Part shown: piece after piece, positions 1-8,997 of the stretch | Position numbering within the stretch: position 1 is the stretch's first letter | How the letters are laid out: every line of letters begins with the position of its first letter | Assembly (NCBI RefSeq): GCF_014673495.1 | Contig: NZ_CP051006.1 | Span: 930,001 to 994,000 of the forward strand | DNA: 64,000 nt | Direction of reading: 5' to 3' | Source of the DNA: Streptomyces griseofuscus | GTDB taxonomy: Bacteria; Actinomycetota; Actinomycetes; Streptomycetales; Streptomycetaceae | Translations under genes and position numbers: made by a program | Notes under the pieces: generated by a model | Database searches by the model: none | What the model was told of the DNA's origin: nothing | Seen by the model: the letters and a program-made list of their open reading frames with translations, nothing else

Positions 1-1129
1 CCTCCACGACCCGCTCGAAGGGCAGCGACTGGTGCGAGAACGCCTCCAGGACCCGCTCCCGGGTACGGGCGAGCAGCACGGCCGGCGTCGGGTCGTCGCT
101 GAAGTCACCGCGCATGACCAGGGTGTTGACGAAGAACCCGACGAGCTGCTCGGTCTCGGCCCGCTCCCGGTTGGCCACCACGGTGCCGACCGCGATGTCC
201 TGCTGCCCGCTGTGGAAGGCCAGCGCGGCCTGGAAGGCGGCGAGCACCGTCATGTACGACGTCGTGCCCGCGCGTCGGCCGAGTTCGCCGAGCGCACCGG
301 TCAGCGCGGGCGACAGGGTGAGGACATGGGCGTCGCCGCGGCCGCCCGGGGTGTCGGGGCGGGGGTGGTCGGTGGGCAGCTCCAGCGGGGTGAGGCCGGC
401 CAGCCTGGTGCGCCAGTGGTCGAGCGCCGCGGACTGGTCGCCGCCGCGCTGCCAGATCGCGTAGTCCGTGTAGTCCAGGGGCAGTTCGGGCAGCTCGGCG
501 CGACGATTCCCGGTCCTGGCCCGGTACAGCTCGGTCAGGTCGCGGACGATCAGACCGAGGGACCAGCCGTCGGAGACGATGTGGTGCATGCCGAGGACCA
601 GGACATGGTCGTCGTCGGCGGCGCGGACCAGGGTGGCGCGGAAGGCGGGCTCCCGGCCGAGGTCGAAGGGGCGCAGCGCGGCGGCGTGCACGGTGGCGGC
701 CAGCCGTCCCTCCTGGTCCGCGCCGGCCGGTCCGGTGGCGTCCACCAGGTCGAGGCAGGCGGGGTCGGGCGGCAGGATCCGCTGGTAGGGCAGGCCCTCG
801 TGCTCGGGGAAGACCGCCCGCAGCTGCTCGTGCCGGGCCGTGAGGTCGGTGACGGCGGCGCGCAGCGCGGGCAGGTCCAGGGGGCCGGTGAACCGCCAGG
901 CGGCGGGCAGCAGATAGGTGGCGGCCCCGGGGTCGAGGCGGTCCAGGAAGTACAGGCGCTGCTGGGCGGGCGACAGCGGGATGCGCTCGGGGCGCGGGCT
1001 GATGCGGACCGGGCCGTCGTCGCGGGCGCCGGTCAGTCCGCGCAGCCGCTGCTCCAGCAGGCGCCGGGCGGCCGGGGACAGCGTGGCGGACGGGGCGGCG
1101 GGTCCTGGGCGCACGTCGGATGTGGTCAT
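1..1129 (-). CDS. Non-ribosomal peptide synthetase, N-terminal condensation domain only (runs off window)
   Basis: The reading frame opens at an ATG at 1127-1129 and stays open to the window edge, giving about 376 residues of a larger protein. After a short N-terminal linker it reads as a condensation (C) domain. The early core motif LSPAQQRLYFLD is at about residue 49. The catalytic core HHIVSDGWS is near residue 177, with the second His as the expected general base. The later core motif VGFFVNTLVMR follows, and SLPFERVVE lies at the edge. An intact HHxxxDG favours a catalytically active, probably LCL-type domain that forms peptide bonds between carrier-bound residues. The gene begins 57 bases after the stop of the two-module synthetase upstream and is very probably in the same operon, acting as the next assembly-line subunit. 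Adenylation and carrier domains should lie to the left of the window. Confidence 0.93.
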   Translation of the reverse strand, partial: MTTSDVRPGPAAPSATLSPAARRLLEQRLRGLTGARDDGPVRISPRPERIPLSPAQQRLYFLDRLDPGAATYLLPAAWRFTGPLDLPALRAAVTDLTARHEQLRAVFPEHEGLPYQRILPPDPACLDLVDATGPAGADQEGRLAATVHAAALRPFDLGREPAFRATLVRAADDDHVLVLGMHHIVSDGWSLGLIVRDLTELYRARTGNRRAELPELPLDYTDYAIWQRGGDQSAALDHWRTRLAGLTPLELPTDHPRPDTPGGRGDAHVLTLSPALTGALGELGRRAGTTSYMTVLAAFQAALAFHSGQQDIAVGTVVANRERAETEQLVGFFVNTLVMRGDFSDDPTPAVLLARTRERVLEAFSHQSLPFERVVE

Positions 1130-1185
1130 GAGGGCACTCCGATCTGAACTCATGGGAAGGAAGCGGGTGTCGGGGCGAAAGGCCC

Positions 1186-4100
1186 TCAGAAGTCGGCGGT
1201 GAGGGAGAGGTCGATCTCGTCGTCGCTCATCTGCGAGATCAACTCCAGCAGTCGGCTCTCCACCTCGGCGGCGAGCCGCCCCACCGTGGGATGCTCGAAC
1301 AGGTCCCTGACCTGGAGCGGGCAGTCGAACGCGGTACGCAGTCTGGAGGCGACGGCGACGGCGCGCAGGGAGTGGCCGCCCAGGGCGAAGAAGTCGTCGT
1401 GGACGCCGACCCGGGGCAGGTCGAGCACCTCGCACCAGATCTGGGCGACGACCGTCTCGGCCGGGCTGCGGGGCGCCACGAAGGCCGTCGCCTCGGGTGC
1501 CGCGGGCTCGGGCAGGGCGGCGGTGTCCAGCTTGCCCTGGACCGTCAGCGGCAGCGCGTCGAGCAGGACGAACGCCGACGGCACCAGATAGTGCGGCAGT
1601 TGGGCCCGGCAGTGCGTCTGGAGGATCTCCTCCGACAGCCCGTCGGCGACGACGTAGCCCACCAGGGCGGCCTCGCCGCGCAGGGTGCGGACGACGACCG
1701 CCGCGGCCCGGACCCCGGGGTGCCGGCGCAGTGCCGCCTCGGCCTCCCTGGGCTCGACGCGGAACCCGCGGATCTTCACCTGGTCGTCGTTGCGGCCGAG
1801 GAACTCCAGCTCGCCGGTGGGCAGTCGGCGTACGACGTCCCCGGTGCGGTAGAGCCGCCCGCCGAGCGGCCCGAACGGGTCGGGCTCGAACCGCTCGGCG
1901 GTCAGCGCCGGCCGCCCCAGATATCCACGGGCCAACTCGCGCCCGCCGACGAGGAGTTCGCCAGGGACACCCTCGGGGACGAGCTCGCCCCGCGCGTCGA
2001 CCACATAGGTACGACGCCCGCCCAGGGGCCGGCCGATGGGAACTCGTCCGCCGCGGGCGCCGTCCACGGTGTGCGCGGTGGCCGAGATCACCGACTCGGT
2101 GGGCCCGTAGGTGTTGAGCACGGGCACCTGCGGCAGATGCGCGAACCACCGCTCCAGCGGATCGGCGGGAAGTGCCTCCCCACCGGTCACCAGCAGCCGC
2201 AGCGAGGCGAGCCGCGGGGCGAGCCGGTCCAGGTGGGAGACCAGTTCCGCCCAGTAGGACGGGGTGAGTTCCATGACGGTGACCCGCTCGGCCGCGACGC
2301 GGGCGGCCAGCTCCTCCGGCGCCCAGATCTCGTCCGGGCGCACGATCACCGTGGCGCCGGTGCTCAGCGCCGGCAGGATCTGCTCCAGCGAGGCGTCGAA
2401 CGACGTGGACGCGAAGGTCAGCACCCGGTCCTCGGCACTGAGCGCGAACCGCTCGCGGGCGGTGGCCACATGGGCGTCCAGGGCGTGGTGCTCTACCCCG
2501 ACGGCCTTGGGGCGGCCGGTGGAGCCTGAGGTGAAGATGACGTAGGCGAGGTCGCTCGGGTCGGGGGTGCGCGTCGGTCCGTCGGGCAGCGGTCGTACGT
2601 CCTCGACGGCTACGGCGCCGACCCCGAGCGCGGTGACCTTCGCGCCGGTGTGCGCGTCGGCCACCACGTGCCGTACCCCGGCCTCCTGGAGCATGTACCG
2701 GAGCCGGTCCTCGGGCAGCAGGGCGTCGAGCGGGACGTAGACGCCGCCCGCCCGCCACACGGCGAGCATCGCGGCCACGGACCAGACGCCTCGCCCGACG
2801 CACACCCCGACGGGGTCACCGGGAGCGACCCCCCGGTCGGCGAGGCTGGCGGCCAACCCACCGGTCAGGGCGTCCAGTCGGGCATAGTCGAGGCTCGTGC
2901 CCTCGCACACCACGGCGGGGTCGGCGGGGCGGCCGGCCACCCGGAACGCCGGTGCGGGCGGCACCTCGCGCCCCGCCGTCGCCACCAGCAGGTCACGCTC
3001 CCCCGCGGACAGCAGCGGTGCCGCGTCCACCCGGGTGCCGGGGTCGGCGAGGAAGGCTTCCAGCAGGCGTCCGACATGGCGGGCGAACCGGGTGGCGGTG
3101 GCCGGCTCGAAGAGGTCGGCGGCGTACTCGACGTTGAGGGCGAACCCGTCGGGCCGCACCACGAAGGTGGCCGTCAGATCGAACTTGGCGGATCCCCAGG
3201 GCAGTTGGAAGTCTCTGGTGTCGAGCCCCGGCAGCCCGGCGCCGCCGGTGGAGGCGTCCTGGACGTCCACCATCACCTGGAACAGGGGGTTGCGGGACAG
3301 ATCGCGTGCGGGGCGCAGCCGCTCCACGACCCGCTCGAACGGCACCTCCTGGTGGTCGAAGGCGCCCAGCACCACCTCACGCACCCGGTCCACGAGCCCG
3401 GCGAAGGTGGGCCGCCCGGACAGGTCCGTGCGCAGCACCACGGTGTTGACGAAGAAGCCGACCAGCGGCTCCAGTTCAAGGCGGCCGCGCCCGGCGACAG
3501 GCGTGCCCACGGGGACGTCGGTCTGTCCCGACCAGCGGGCCAGCACCGCCTGGGCGGCGGCCAGCAGCACCATGAACCGGGTCGCGCCGCGCTCCCGGGC
3601 GAAGGCGTCCACCCGGTGCACCAACGCGGCGGGCAGATCGATCTCGACGGCACCGCCGCGCCCGGTGAACGCGGCCGGCCGGGGCCGGTCAGTGGGCAGC
3701 TCCAGGGCGGGCGTCTGTGCCAGCACCCGCTCCCAGTAGGCGAGTTGCGGTTCCAGCGCCCCGCTCTCGGCACGTTCACGCTGCCATACGGCGAAGTCGC
3801 CGTACTGGACCGGCAACGGCGGAAGGTGGACCTCCCGTCCCGCACGCCGGGCCGCGTAGTGGTGGGCCAGCTCGTCCAGCAGGACGCCCTTGGACCAGCC
3901 GTCGGTGACGGCGTGGTGCAGGGCGAGCAGAACCACATGGTCGTCGTCGGCCAGCTCCCACACGCCGGCCCGCAGCAGGGGCGGCCGGGCGAGGTCGAAG
4001 CGGCGGGTGGCGAGGGCCGCGGCCCGCTGCCGTACGGCGTCCAGGCGGGACTCCTCGTCCGGCCCCTTCGGCGCCGCCTCCCAGTGCAAGGGCACGCCCA

Positions 4101-7100
4101 CCGGGTCGCACACCTGCTGCACCGGGCGGCCGTCGGACTCGATCAGCGCCGTGCGCAGCACCTCGTGCCGGGCCACCAGATCGTCCAACGCCCGCTGCCA
4201 TGCGTCGCGTTCGAGTCCGCCGCGGACCCGCCAGCAGTACCACAGCAGATAGGAGTCGCCGCGGTCCGAGGTGCGGTCGAGGAACCACAGGCGCTCCTGC
4301 GCGAAGGACAGCGGCAGCGGGCGGGCGCGGTCGACGGGCACCACCTCGGTCGTGCCGGAGGTGCGGGCGCCGGCCACCCGCGGGGCGAAGCCGCGTACGG
4401 TCGGGTGCTCGAAGACGGTGCGCAGCTCGATGTCCCGGCCGAGCCGCCCGGCGATCCTGGAGACCGCCATGGTGGCGAGCAGGGAGTGCCCGCCCAGGTC
4501 GAAGAAGCTGTCGTCGATGCCGATCCGCTCCAGGCCCAGGACATCGGCCCACACCTCGGCGACGATCCGCTCGGTCTCGTCGCGGGGCGCGGCGAAGGCG
4601 GCGTCGTCGGCCGGGCGGCCCCGGTCGGGGTCGGGCAGGGCGCCCCGGTCGAGCTTGCCGGAGACGCCGACCGGGAGGGCGTCCAGGGTGACGTAGTCGG
4701 AGGGGACGGCGTAGTGCGGCAGATAGCGGGCGCACCAGGCCCGCAGCTCCGCCCGGTCGGGCGCGGCGGGCGCGTCCGGGGCGGGTACGACATAGCCGGT
4801 GAGGGCCTGTCCGGTGGCGCGGTCGGGCCGGACGGCGGCCGCGGCGACCAGCGGGCAGGCCCGCAACACCGCTTCCACCTCGCCGAGTTCGACACGGAAG
4901 CCCCGGATCTTGACCTGGTCGTCGCGGCGGCCGACGAATTCCAGCTCTCCCCCGGTCGTCCAGCGCACGAGGTCGCCGGTGCGGTAGAGGCGGCCACCGG
5001 GCGGGCCGTAAGGGTCGGGGACGAAGCGGTCGGCGGTCAGCGCGGGCCGGTTGAGGTAGCCGCGTGCCAACTCAATGCCACCGATGAGGAGTTCGCCCGA
5101 CACCCCGACGGGCACCTGCTCGTCGTCCGCGTCCACCACGTAAACCCGCCGGTCGCCGAGCGGGCGGCCGATGGGCACGCTGTCGGCGGGCGGTTCCTCG
5201 GCGTCGTAGGTGGTGGCGGTGACGGTGGTCTCGGTGGGCCCGTAGGCGTTGCAGACCCGCACCCAGGGCACGGCGGCCCGCCAGACGGCCAGGGTGTCGG
5301 CCGGTACCGCCTCGCCGCCGAGGACCAGCAGCCGCAGCGGCGCGAGGGCGGCGGCCAGCCGCCGGTCGAGGGAGAGGGCCAGCTCGGACCAGTAGGTGGG
5401 CGGCACATTGACCACGGTCAGTTCGTGCCGCTGGACGATCTCCGGCACCTGGGTGGGCAGCCAGGGCTCCTCGGGGCGCATGACGACGGTGGCGCCGGAG
5501 GTGAGGGCGGGCAGCACCTGGTCGAGAGAGGCGTCGAAGGAGAAGGAGGCGAAGGCCAGCACCCGGTCGGCGGCGGTGATGCCGAGGCGCTGCCGCGCGG
5601 CGGCCACGTGCGAGGCGAGCGCGGCGTGTTCGACACCGACCGCCTTGGGGCGTCCCGTGGACCCGGATGTGAAGATGACATGGGCGAGTTGCTGGGGGTC
5701 GGGCCGGTGACGGGGCCCGTCCGGGTCCGGGGTGACGGCGGTGACGTCGACGGCGACGGGCGCGAGCGGGGCGGCGGTCACGGCTGTCGCCGGTGCGCTG
5801 AGGACACAGGCGAGCCCGGCCTCCTGCGCCATGAACGCGAGGCGTTGCGCGGGCAGTTCGGGGTCGAGCGGTACGTACACCCCGCCGGCCCGCCAGATCC
5901 CCTCGATGGCGGCGATCGACCACAGACCTCGGCGCAGTACGACACCCACCGGGCTGCCGGCGGTGACTCCGGCGGCACGCAAGGCGGCGGCGAGTCCGCC
6001 GGACATGGCGTCGAGTTCCGCGTACGTGGCGCTGTCGTCGCCGCAGCGCAGCGCGAGCGCGTCGGGCCGCCCGGAGAAGGCGACCGGTGCCGCGGGTGCC
6101 GCGGGCCGGTCGGGGGCGTGGTGCCAGTCGCTCCTGGGCCGCGCGGGCGCACCGGGCCCGGCAGCCAGGGTGCGCGCCAACTCGTGTACGGGAGTGGCGG
6201 GTTGGGTGATGACGGCCCGCAGCAGGGCGACGTACGCCGTCCCGAAGGCGCGCATCGTAGTGGCGTCGAACAGGGCGGTGGCGTACTGGAGGATGGCGGC
6301 GATGCTGCCGTCCGTGCGCAGGGTCAGGTCCAGGAAGAGGTCCAACGGGGTCTCGGTCAGCGGCGGTTCGACGAGCGCCACGTCCAGGTCCGCCATCCGC
6401 ACCGGCCGGATCGGGGAGTTGAGCAGGGTGAACGACGCCTGGGCGAGGGGGTGCCGGGACAGGTCCCGGGATCCGCCGAGCGCGCCGACCACGAGGTCGA
6501 AGGGCGCCTCGGCATGCGACAGATCGGCCGGCACCCGGCGCCGTACCCGCTCCAGCAGGGTGTCGAAGCCGGGCCGTCCGGACAGGTCCGTGCGCAGCAC
6601 GACGGTGTTCACCAGCGGGCCGATCAGCTCGGCGGCACCGCGCTGGGCCCGGTCGGCGAGGGTGCTGCACACGGCGACGTCGGTACGGCCCGACCAGTGG
6701 CCGAGCAGCGCCTGGTAGGCGGTGAGCAGCACCATGTACCGGGTGACGCGGTGGGAGCGTGCCAGCCCGTCCACGGCGGTGACCAGTTCGGCGGGCAGGT
6801 CGAAGCGGACGACGTCACCGGAGCCGTCCCAGACCCGGGGCCGGGGCCGGTCGGTCGGCAGCTCCAGCGGGGTCAGCCCGGTCAGCCGCTCCCGCCAGTG
6901 CCCGAGCAGCCGTTCCAGCCGGGCGCCGGAGAGCCGGTCGGCCTGTGTGCGGGCGAGTTCGGCGTACTGCACGGCGGGCGGCTGGACCTCCTCGCCCCGG
7001 TATCCGGCGGCCAGTTCCTCCAGCAGCACGCCCCAGGACCACCCGTCCACGGCGATGTGGTGGACCTCGACCAGCAGCAGATGCTCGTCCTCGGCTACCC

Positions 7101-7479
7101 GGGCGAGGGTGGCGCGGATCGGGTGCTCTTCGGCAAGGTCGACGGGGCGGCCCAGGCAGCGGGCGTACAGCTCTTCGGGGCCGTCCGCCGTGACCCGGCG
7201 CAGCGTGAGCCCGGCGGGCGCGTCCACGACCGGCACCGGCTCCCCGTCCACGGCGGTGAACCGCGTCCGCAGCACCTCGTGCCGGGCCACGATCCCGTCC
7301 AGCGACCGCTCCAGCCGGTCGACATCGAGGCGCCCCCGCAGCCGCAGCACCAACGGCAGCATCGACCCGCTGGAGGACCCCGCCAGCTGGTCCATGAACC
7401 ACAGCCGGCGCTGCGCGAAGGACGCCGTCCGGGCGTCCACGTCGTTCGGCGCCCCCGCAGGGGCCGGGCCTGTTGTCAC
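1186..7479 (-). CDS. Two-module non-ribosomal peptide synthetase, C-A-T-C-A-T
   Basis: About 2,097 residues from the GTG at 7479, chosen because GGGAGG lies six bases upstream; an in-frame start at 7530 lacks this. Domains by approximate residue: C1 with HHIAVDGWS at 139; A1 with the ATP-loop motif FTSGSTGRPKA near 602 and YRTGDLV further on; T1 with GGHSL near 995 (phosphopantetheine Ser); C2 with HHAVTDGWS near 1188; A2 with FTSGSTGRPKA near 1648; T2 with GGHSL near 2033. It ends in a short acidic tail (DDEIDLSL) that may be a docking segment. There is no epimerase, methylase or thioesterase. Reading the PheA-type pocket positions by eye gives A1 as D-A-D-N-V-G-A-V-T-K and A2 as D-A-E-E-V-G-T-I-S-K. 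The acidic residue at pocket position 3 suggests basic amino acids such as Lys or Arg, but this is weak inference. It is the first biosynthetic gene visible in its cluster. Confidence 0.96.
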   Translation of the reverse strand: MTTGPAPAGAPNDVDARTASFAQRRLWFMDQLAGSSSGSMLPLVLRLRGRLDVDRLERSLDGIVARHEVLRTRFTAVDGEPVPVVDAPAGLTLRRVTADGPEELYARCLGRPVDLAEEHPIRATLARVAEDEHLLLVEVHHIAVDGWSWGVLLEELAAGYRGEEVQPPAVQYAELARTQADRLSGARLERLLGHWRERLTGLTPLELPTDRPRPRVWDGSGDVVRFDLPAELVTAVDGLARSHRVTRYMVLLTAYQALLGHWSGRTDVAVCSTLADRAQRGAAELIGPLVNTVVLRTDLSGRPGFDTLLERVRRRVPADLSHAEAPFDLVVGALGGSRDLSRHPLAQASFTLLNSPIRPVRMADLDVALVEPPLTETPLDLFLDLTLRTDGSIAAILQYATALFDATTMRAFGTAYVALLRAVITQPATPVHELARTLAAGPGAPARPRSDWHHAPDRPAAPAAPVAFSGRPDALALRCGDDSATYAELDAMSGGLAAALRAAGVTAGSPVGVVLRRGLWSIAAIEGIWRAGGVYVPLDPELPAQRLAFMAQEAGLACVLSAPATAVTAAPLAPVAVDVTAVTPDPDGPRHRPDPQQLAHVIFTSGSTGRPKAVGVEHAALASHVAAARQRLGITAADRVLAFASFSFDASLDQVLPALTSGATVVMRPEEPWLPTQVPEIVQRHELTVVNVPPTYWSELALSLDRRLAAALAPLRLLVLGGEAVPADTLAVWRAAVPWVRVCNAYGPTETTVTATTYDAEEPPADSVPIGRPLGDRRVYVVDADDEQVPVGVSGELLIGGIELARGYLNRPALTADRFVPDPYGPPGGRLYRTGDLVRWTTGGELEFVGRRDDQVKIRGFRVELGEVEAVLRACPLVAAAAVRPDRATGQALTGYVVPAPDAPAAPDRAELRAWCARYLPHYAVPSDYVTLDALPVGVSGKLDRGALPDPDRGRPADDAAFAAPRDETERIVAEVWADVLGLERIGIDDSFFDLGGHSLLATMAVSRIAGRLGRDIELRTVFEHPTVRGFAPRVAGARTSGTTEVVPVDRARPLPLSFAQERLWFLDRTSDRGDSYLLWYCWRVRGGLERDAWQRALDDLVARHEVLRTALIESDGRPVQQVCDPVGVPLHWEAAPKGPDEESRLDAVRQRAAALATRRFDLARPPLLRAGVWELADDDHVVLLALHHAVTDGWSKGVLLDELAHHYAARRAGREVHLPPLPVQYGDFAVWQRERAESGALEPQLAYWERVLAQTPALELPTDRPRPAAFTGRGGAVEIDLPAALVHRVDAFARERGATRFMVLLAAAQAVLARWSGQTDVPVGTPVAGRGRLELEPLVGFFVNTVVLRTDLSGRPTFAGLVDRVREVVLGAFDHQEVPFERVVERLRPARDLSRNPLFQVMVDVQDASTGGAGLPGLDTRDFQLPWGSAKFDLTATFVVRPDGFALNVEYAADLFEPATATRFARHVGRLLEAFLADPGTRVDAAPLLSAGERDLLVATAGREVPPAPAFRVAGRPADPAVVCEGTSLDYARLDALTGGLAASLADRGVAPGDPVGVCVGRGVWSVAAMLAVWRAGGVYVPLDALLPEDRLRYMLQEAGVRHVVADAHTGAKVTALGVGAVAVEDVRPLPDGPTRTPDPSDLAYVIFTSGSTGRPKAVGVEHHALDAHVATARERFALSAEDRVLTFASTSFDASLEQILPALSTGATVIVRPDEIWAPEELAARVAAERVTVMELTPSYWAELVSHLDRLAPRLASLRLLVTGGEALPADPLERWFAHLPQVPVLNTYGPTESVISATAHTVDGARGGRVPIGRPLGGRRTYVVDARGELVPEGVPGELLVGGRELARGYLGRPALTAERFEPDPFGPLGGRLYRTGDVVRRLPTGELEFLGRNDDQVKIRGFRVEPREAEAALRRHPGVRAAAVVVRTLRGEAALVGYVVADGLSEEILQTHCRAQLPHYLVPSAFVLLDALPLTVQGKLDTAALPEPAAPEATAFVAPRSPAETVVAQIWCEVLDLPRVGVHDDFFALGGHSLRAVAVASRLRTAFDCPLQVRDLFEHPTVGRLAAEVESRLLELISQMSDDEIDLSLTADF

Positions 7480-7703
7480 TGTCGCCTCCCAGCCGTCTTT
7501 TCCCAGCAGCCTGCCGCCACCGGCGGGCACTCCCCAGGGAAGAAGACGCAGCGGTGTGAGCAGAGTCGACTGCGGTTCTGGGGGCGGGGGCAGAGCTGAG
7601 GGCGGCGCGCCCTTGCGGTACAGCGGACCGGGTCCTGCTCCTGGAGGGGCGTCCGGGTCGAGCGAGCGAGGTCACAGCCGTACGCATGACGGTGGCGGGC
7701 CCG

Positions 7704-8393
7704 CTACTCCGTCGGGGCGGGTGGGCCGGCCACGCCGACGCAGGCCTCGTTGCCCTCGGGGTCGGCCAGGACCCAGTTCGACGGGGCGTCGGCGTCGTTC
7801 ACCAGTCGGCCGCCGGCCGCGAGCGCCGCGGCTATCCGGGTCTCGGCCTGGTCGTAGGGCACCCATACGTCGATGTGGATCCGGTTGCGCTGCGGGCGCG
7901 GTGCGTCCATCGGCTGAAAGTAGAACGGTGCCCCGCGGCGGAGCGGGTCCATCAGGTCCTCGCCGCTGTGCGCACGGTCCTGGTAGCCGAGCAGCGCACG
8001 CCAGAACGCCACCACTTTCGGGCCTTCGAGGGCATCGACGGTGACCTGGACGGTCTGCACGGCGGACGGGTCGGCCGATATGCCCAGCGTGCGGGCCACC
8101 GCGGAGATCCGCCGGGCCAGTTCGACGTGCCGCTCGGTCAGCCCGTAGTAGTCGTCCGTGACCGCGATCAGCCGTACGACCACGGCGTCCTGCCGCACGT
8201 CGACGTCCGGGTGATCGCCCTCGGCGCCGGGCAACTCTCCGATCGCCCCCACGAACCGGGCACCGACCGCGAACGACCCGGTCCGGAAGTACGCGCACGC
8301 CCCCTCGCCCACGACGCGCCAGTCCTCCACACCGGCGCTCCCATGGAAGCGCTCCGGCCGGATACGCTCGCTCTTGCTCTCCGCGAAGGTCAT
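7704..8393 (-). CDS. Pterin-4a-carbinolamine dehydratase-like domain fused to a glyoxalase/VOC domain
   Basis: 229 residues. Residues 1-110 resemble 4a-hydroxytetrahydrobiopterin dehydratase, including the GDHPDVDVR stretch and the later TERHVELARRIS helix. Residues 110-225 read as a vicinal-oxygen-chelate (glyoxalase_6-type) domain, with FWRALLGY, NRIHIDVWVP and a final VLADPEGNEACV. The VOC half keeps a His in IHIDVW and a Glu in GNEACV that commonly bind metal, while the pterin half has only one His where classical enzymes have HH, so dehydratase activity is doubtful. Fusions of this sort are common in actinomycetes, where their function is mostly unknown. The upstream spacing shows no good ribosome site. 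Nothing ties it to the NRPS gene that starts 224 bases downstream on the same strand. Confidence 0.8.
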   Translation of the reverse strand: MTFAESKSERIRPERFHGSAGVEDWRVVGEGACAYFRTGSFAVGARFVGAIGELPGAEGDHPDVDVRQDAVVVRLIAVTDDYYGLTERHVELARRISAVARTLGISADPSAVQTVQVTVDALEGPKVVAFWRALLGYQDRAHSGEDLMDPLRRGAPFYFQPMDAPRPQRNRIHIDVWVPYDQAETRIAAALAAGGRLVNDADAPSNWVLADPEGNEACVGVAGPPAPTE

Positions 8394-8450
8394 GCGGAAG
8401 ACGTAGCGCCCGGCACTGACAACCCCCGTCGGCCGTCGGACACTTCAGCC

Positions 8451-8864
8451 TCAGTGGCTTGCCCGGCGCAGGCTTCGCAGGAAAAGCGGCACCGACAGCA
8501 GAAGCAGCGCGCCCTCGACGGCCAGGCTGGCCAGCCCGAGCGGTTCCGTCCAGTTGCCGATGTCATCACGGTAGTCGGGCAGTCCCGGGCCCCGGGAGAG
8601 GACGTAACCGAGCAGGGGCCCGACGGCGACCCCGGCGGCCAGCAGCCATCCCGGGCGGACGAGGCCGACGAGGAGCAGTACGGCGGCGACCACGGCCGCG
8701 ATCTCCAGGACGTGGTAGGCGACGCCCACATACCGGGGATCCCTCGTCGCCGTGATGCCGCCCTGGTCCACGACATGGATCGCGGCCACCGCGAGACACA
8801 GCAGCGCCCCCGCCCATCGGGCAGCCCGGGCGGCCTCCGACGTCCTCGCGGCGTGGTGTGGCAT
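8451..8864 (-). CDS. Small four-helix membrane protein of unknown function
   Basis: 137 residues from the ATG at 8864, which has GAAGAGGG about nine bases upstream; an in-frame start at 8975 would add an Arg/Pro-rich stretch with no membrane character and is less likely. Hydrophobic segments fall at about residues 15-30 (AGALLCLAVAAIHVVD), 50-68 (LEIAAVVAAVLLLVGLV), 72-86 (WLLAAGVAVGPLLGYV) and 108-128 (LASLAVEGALLLLSVPLFL), so four membrane passes are predicted. The C-terminus is basic and probably cytoplasmic. I do not recognise a family with confidence. It lies between the VOC fusion and the GntR-TetR regulator, all on the minus strand, with gaps of 57 and 133 bases. Confidence 0.7.
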   Translation of the reverse strand: MPHHAARTSEAARAARWAGALLCLAVAAIHVVDQGGITATRDPRYVGVAYHVLEIAAVVAAVLLLVGLVRPGWLLAAGVAVGPLLGYVLSRGPGLPDYRDDIGNWTEPLGLASLAVEGALLLLSVPLFLRSLRRASH

Positions 8865-8997
8865 ACGGGGGCACCCTCTTCTCCGGTGGCGCGGCGTACC
8901 TCTGTCAGGTCCAGCCTCGACGGACGGCCGCTCGGCGTCGCCTTCGGCGGTGCGGACGGGTGATGCGGGGGTCATCCCCCAACCAGGTGGAGCGCGG

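Noticed and set aside
2650..7599. Very long plus-strand open frame (about 1,649 codons) opposite the NRPS
   Set aside because: It is antisense to recognisable C, A and T domains; GC-rich Streptomyces genes routinely leave long open shadow frames, and the translation has no recognisable motif.
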